From: FEN-727 sp036508635
Lineage (GTDB): Bacteria; Actinomycetota; Geothermincolia; Fen-727; Anoxymicrobiaceae
Direction of reading: 5' to 3'
NCBI GenBank assembly: GCA_036508635.1
Contig: DATCGY010000117.1
Coordinates: 1-6,774 of the forward strand
Length of the DNA stretch: 6,774 bases
Position 1 is the first letter of the stretch. Every line of letters begins with the position of its first letter. Below, one piece after another: positions 5,682-6,774 of this stretch. Under the pieces are notes generated by a model. It was not told the DNA's origin. It did no database searches and saw only the letters and a list, made by a program, of their open reading frames with translations. A program made the position numbers and the translations under genes.

Positions 5682-6224
5682 TTACCCCGCTTTTTCGAGT
5701 GCCTCGGCCCTCTCCATCACCCGCTCGAGGAGCGCCAGCAGCACGTCCTTCACGTCGGACAGCTTCCTCGCGTCACATCTAACGATATCCACATCCGCGA
5801 TGTGGTCAATCTTTTTTTTCACCTTGGCGGGGTCCATGCAGTCTTTTCTGTCGGACCTCGTCAGGGCCACGACGCACGGCTTGTCGGACATCGCCTTGAA
5901 CGCCGTGACGATCCCCTGTGCGTCGTCGAACGTCGCAGGCTTGCTGCCATCGACCAGCACCACGTACCCCAGCATCCCCTCGGAGAGGATCTCCCACATG
6001 AAGTCGAACCTGTCCTGGCCGGGCGTGCCATAGAGGTGGAGGACATAGCCATCGGGGAAGGTGATCCGGCCGAAGTCCATCGCGACAGTGGTTTTGCACT
6101 TCCCGCGTCCGCTCCCCGTCTTGCGCTCGGTCGCCACCACCTCGATCTCGCTGATCGCGCTGATGAACGTCGTCTTTCCCGAGTTGAACGGTCCCGTCAC
6201 CACTATCTTGAAGACTCGCTCCAA
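5682..6224 (-). CDS. Small Ras-like GTPase, MglA/CvnD-type (COG2229-like)
   Basis: This 180-residue protein consists of one G domain. The P-loop GPFNSGKTT is at residues 11-19 (Lys17). Switch I is probably around Thr45-Thr46, followed by MDFGRI. The G3 region GTPGQDRF is at 66-73, where Gly replaces the usual Asp of DxxG. G4 is TRSD (122-125) instead of N/TKxD, and CDAR (150-153) is the likely G5. The GTPGQ form and the MDFGRI segment match the bacterial MglA/CvnD branch, whose members act as nucleotide-dependent switches (cell polarity and motility in Myxococcus; conservon operons in Streptomyces). There is no membrane segment or lipidation motif, so it should be cytosolic. It starts with TTG, 18 nt after an acidic protein gene, and ends 48 nt before aroE. 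The location upstream of pilus motor genes invites a role in pilus control, which is inference. A run of eight A in codons 136-138 is a possible slippage site. The family call is firm; the cellular role is unknown. Confidence 0.9.
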   Translation of the reverse strand: MERVFKIVVTGPFNSGKTTFISAISEIEVVATERKTGSGRGKCKTTVAMDFGRITFPDGYVLHLYGTPGQDRFDFMWEILSEGMLGYVVLVDGSKPATFDDAQGIVTAFKAMSDKPCVVALTRSDRKDCMDPAKVKKKIDHIADVDIVRCDARKLSDVKDVLLALLERVMERAEALEKAG

Positions 6225-6229
6225 ACAAT

Positions 6230-6236
6230 CCCTCCC
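6230..6236 (-). promoter_or_regulatory. Ribosome binding site for the GTPase gene (supports a TTG start)
   Basis: GGGAGGG lies 5 nt before the TTG at 6222-6224, inside the 18-nt gap after the preceding stop codon. No ATG or GTG in this frame fits better, and the reading from TTG begins only nine residues before the P-loop, as is usual for this family. The site therefore decides for the TTG start. Confidence 0.65.
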
Positions 6237-6242
6237 TCGCCG

Positions 6243-6774
6243 TTACATCTTTTTGAGGTCGTCAATAATCTTCTTAACGGACCCCTTATCCACCTCTTTT
6301 GATCCCTTGCGGCCTCTCTTCTCCTTCTTCCCCTTCTCGGGTGCGCGCTCTCTATCGCTCAGAGGGATGTGCCTCTTCTTATCCTGCACTCCGCCCGCGA
6401 GTTCGAGGAGCTCCTGCTCGAGCTCGAACGTCTCCAGGTCGACCAGGCTGGTGCCGGCGCCGCGCTTGCCGCGCACGATCATCTCCGGCCCCTCTTCCTC
6501 GTCCTCCTCCATATCCAGGCCCGCGGCGGGCGCGGCGGCCAGTTCGGCCTGGAGGATCTCCTCTTCCGCCGGCGGCTCCGGCTCGAGCTCCTCGAGCGGC
6601 TTCGTTTCCGCCGCGAGACCCGAGCTGCTGCTGATCTCGCGGAGGGTGTCGGCGTGTTCGAAGAAATCGTCCGCCGCCGGTTCTTCGGCTGCAGCAGCCT
6701 GCTCGGTCACCATGGACTCGGCGGCCCCCAGGGTGGCCGGCTCGGCGTCCCCCACGACCGACTGCGTCTCGAAG
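6243..6774 (-). CDS. Acidic low-complexity protein, C-terminal part (5' end outside window)
   Basis: The frame is open to the window edge, so only the last 176 residues and a TAA stop are visible. A GTG at 6753-6755 could serve as a start, but I see no good ribosome site before it and the frame continues upstream, so the gene is probably truncated by the window. The visible part is rich in Ala, Glu and Pro with an acidic cluster (MEEDEEEG), then switches to a very basic tail with many Lys and Arg, ending in KKIIDDLKKM. There is no membrane segment, cysteine or recognisable catalytic motif, and the composition suggests a disordered, bipolar-charged tail. It ends 18 nt before the GTPase start, so the two are probably co-transcribed. 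Related GTPases often sit beside roadblock or other partner proteins, so the missing N-terminus might be a GTPase partner domain, but nothing visible proves it. I do not recognise the family. Confidence 0.75.
   Translation of the reverse strand, partial: FETQSVVGDAEPATLGAAESMVTEQAAAAEEPAADDFFEHADTLREISSSSGLAAETKPLEELEPEPPAEEEILQAELAAAPAAGLDMEEDEEEGPEMIVRGKRGAGTSLVDLETFELEQELLELAGGVQDKKRHIPLSDRERAPEKGKKEKRGRKGSKEVDKGSVKKIIDDLKKM

Noticed and set aside
4581..6302. Long plus-strand open frame opposite pilB start, aroE and the GTPase
   Set aside because: It spans three unrelated minus-strand genes and their spacers, is rich in Arg, Val and His, and shows no domain; it is a codon-bias shadow.

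Overview
The window is a GC-rich (about 60% by eye) bacterial segment. Every convincing gene lies on the minus strand, so transcription runs from high to low coordinates. In that order it carries the 3' part of an acidic protein of unknown function, a small Ras-like (MglA/CvnD-type) GTPase, shikimate dehydrogenase (aroE), and a type IV pilus block: extension ATPase pilB, retraction ATPase pilT, inner-membrane platform pilC and a type IV prepilin. A perfect 9-bp inverted repeat follows the pilin stop. I see no RNA gene, insertion sequence, CRISPR array or integration scar.

The first five genes are tightly packed, with gaps of 18, 48, 28 and 24 nt, as in one operon. Two longer and AT-richer gaps, 136 nt before pilC and 127 nt before the pilin gene, interrupt the pilus block. 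The first holds a plausible extended -10 promoter overlapped by a short direct repeat 32 bp apart (about three helical turns). The second holds a possible hairpin. Downstream expression, especially of the pilin, may therefore be set separately from the motor ATPases. The starts fit that idea: the GTPase uses TTG, pilT and pilC use GTG, and the pilin has ATG behind a ten-base perfect Shine-Dalgarno sequence.

Working together, PilB would power pilus extension from the PilC platform, PilT would retract it, and the prepilin would supply the fibre subunit after cleavage by a prepilin peptidase that is not in this window. The GTPase belongs by motif to the family of bacterial Ras-like switches (MglA, the CvnD proteins of Streptomyces, COG2229). 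Its place upstream of the pilus genes makes a role in pilus control or polarity an attractive but unproven idea. AroE is a standard biosynthetic enzyme that seems simply to share the transcript. The alignment proteins PilM/N/O, a secretin and the peptidase PilD are absent here and could lie outside the window.

Taxonomy is uncertain. A CvnD-like GTPase, a T4P system with a small cysteine-containing pilin resembling the ComGC type, lack of any secretin gene in view and GC-rich codon use suggest a Gram-positive-type lineage, perhaps a deep-branching actinobacterium, or a GC-rich clostridial relative. This is inference from gene content only.
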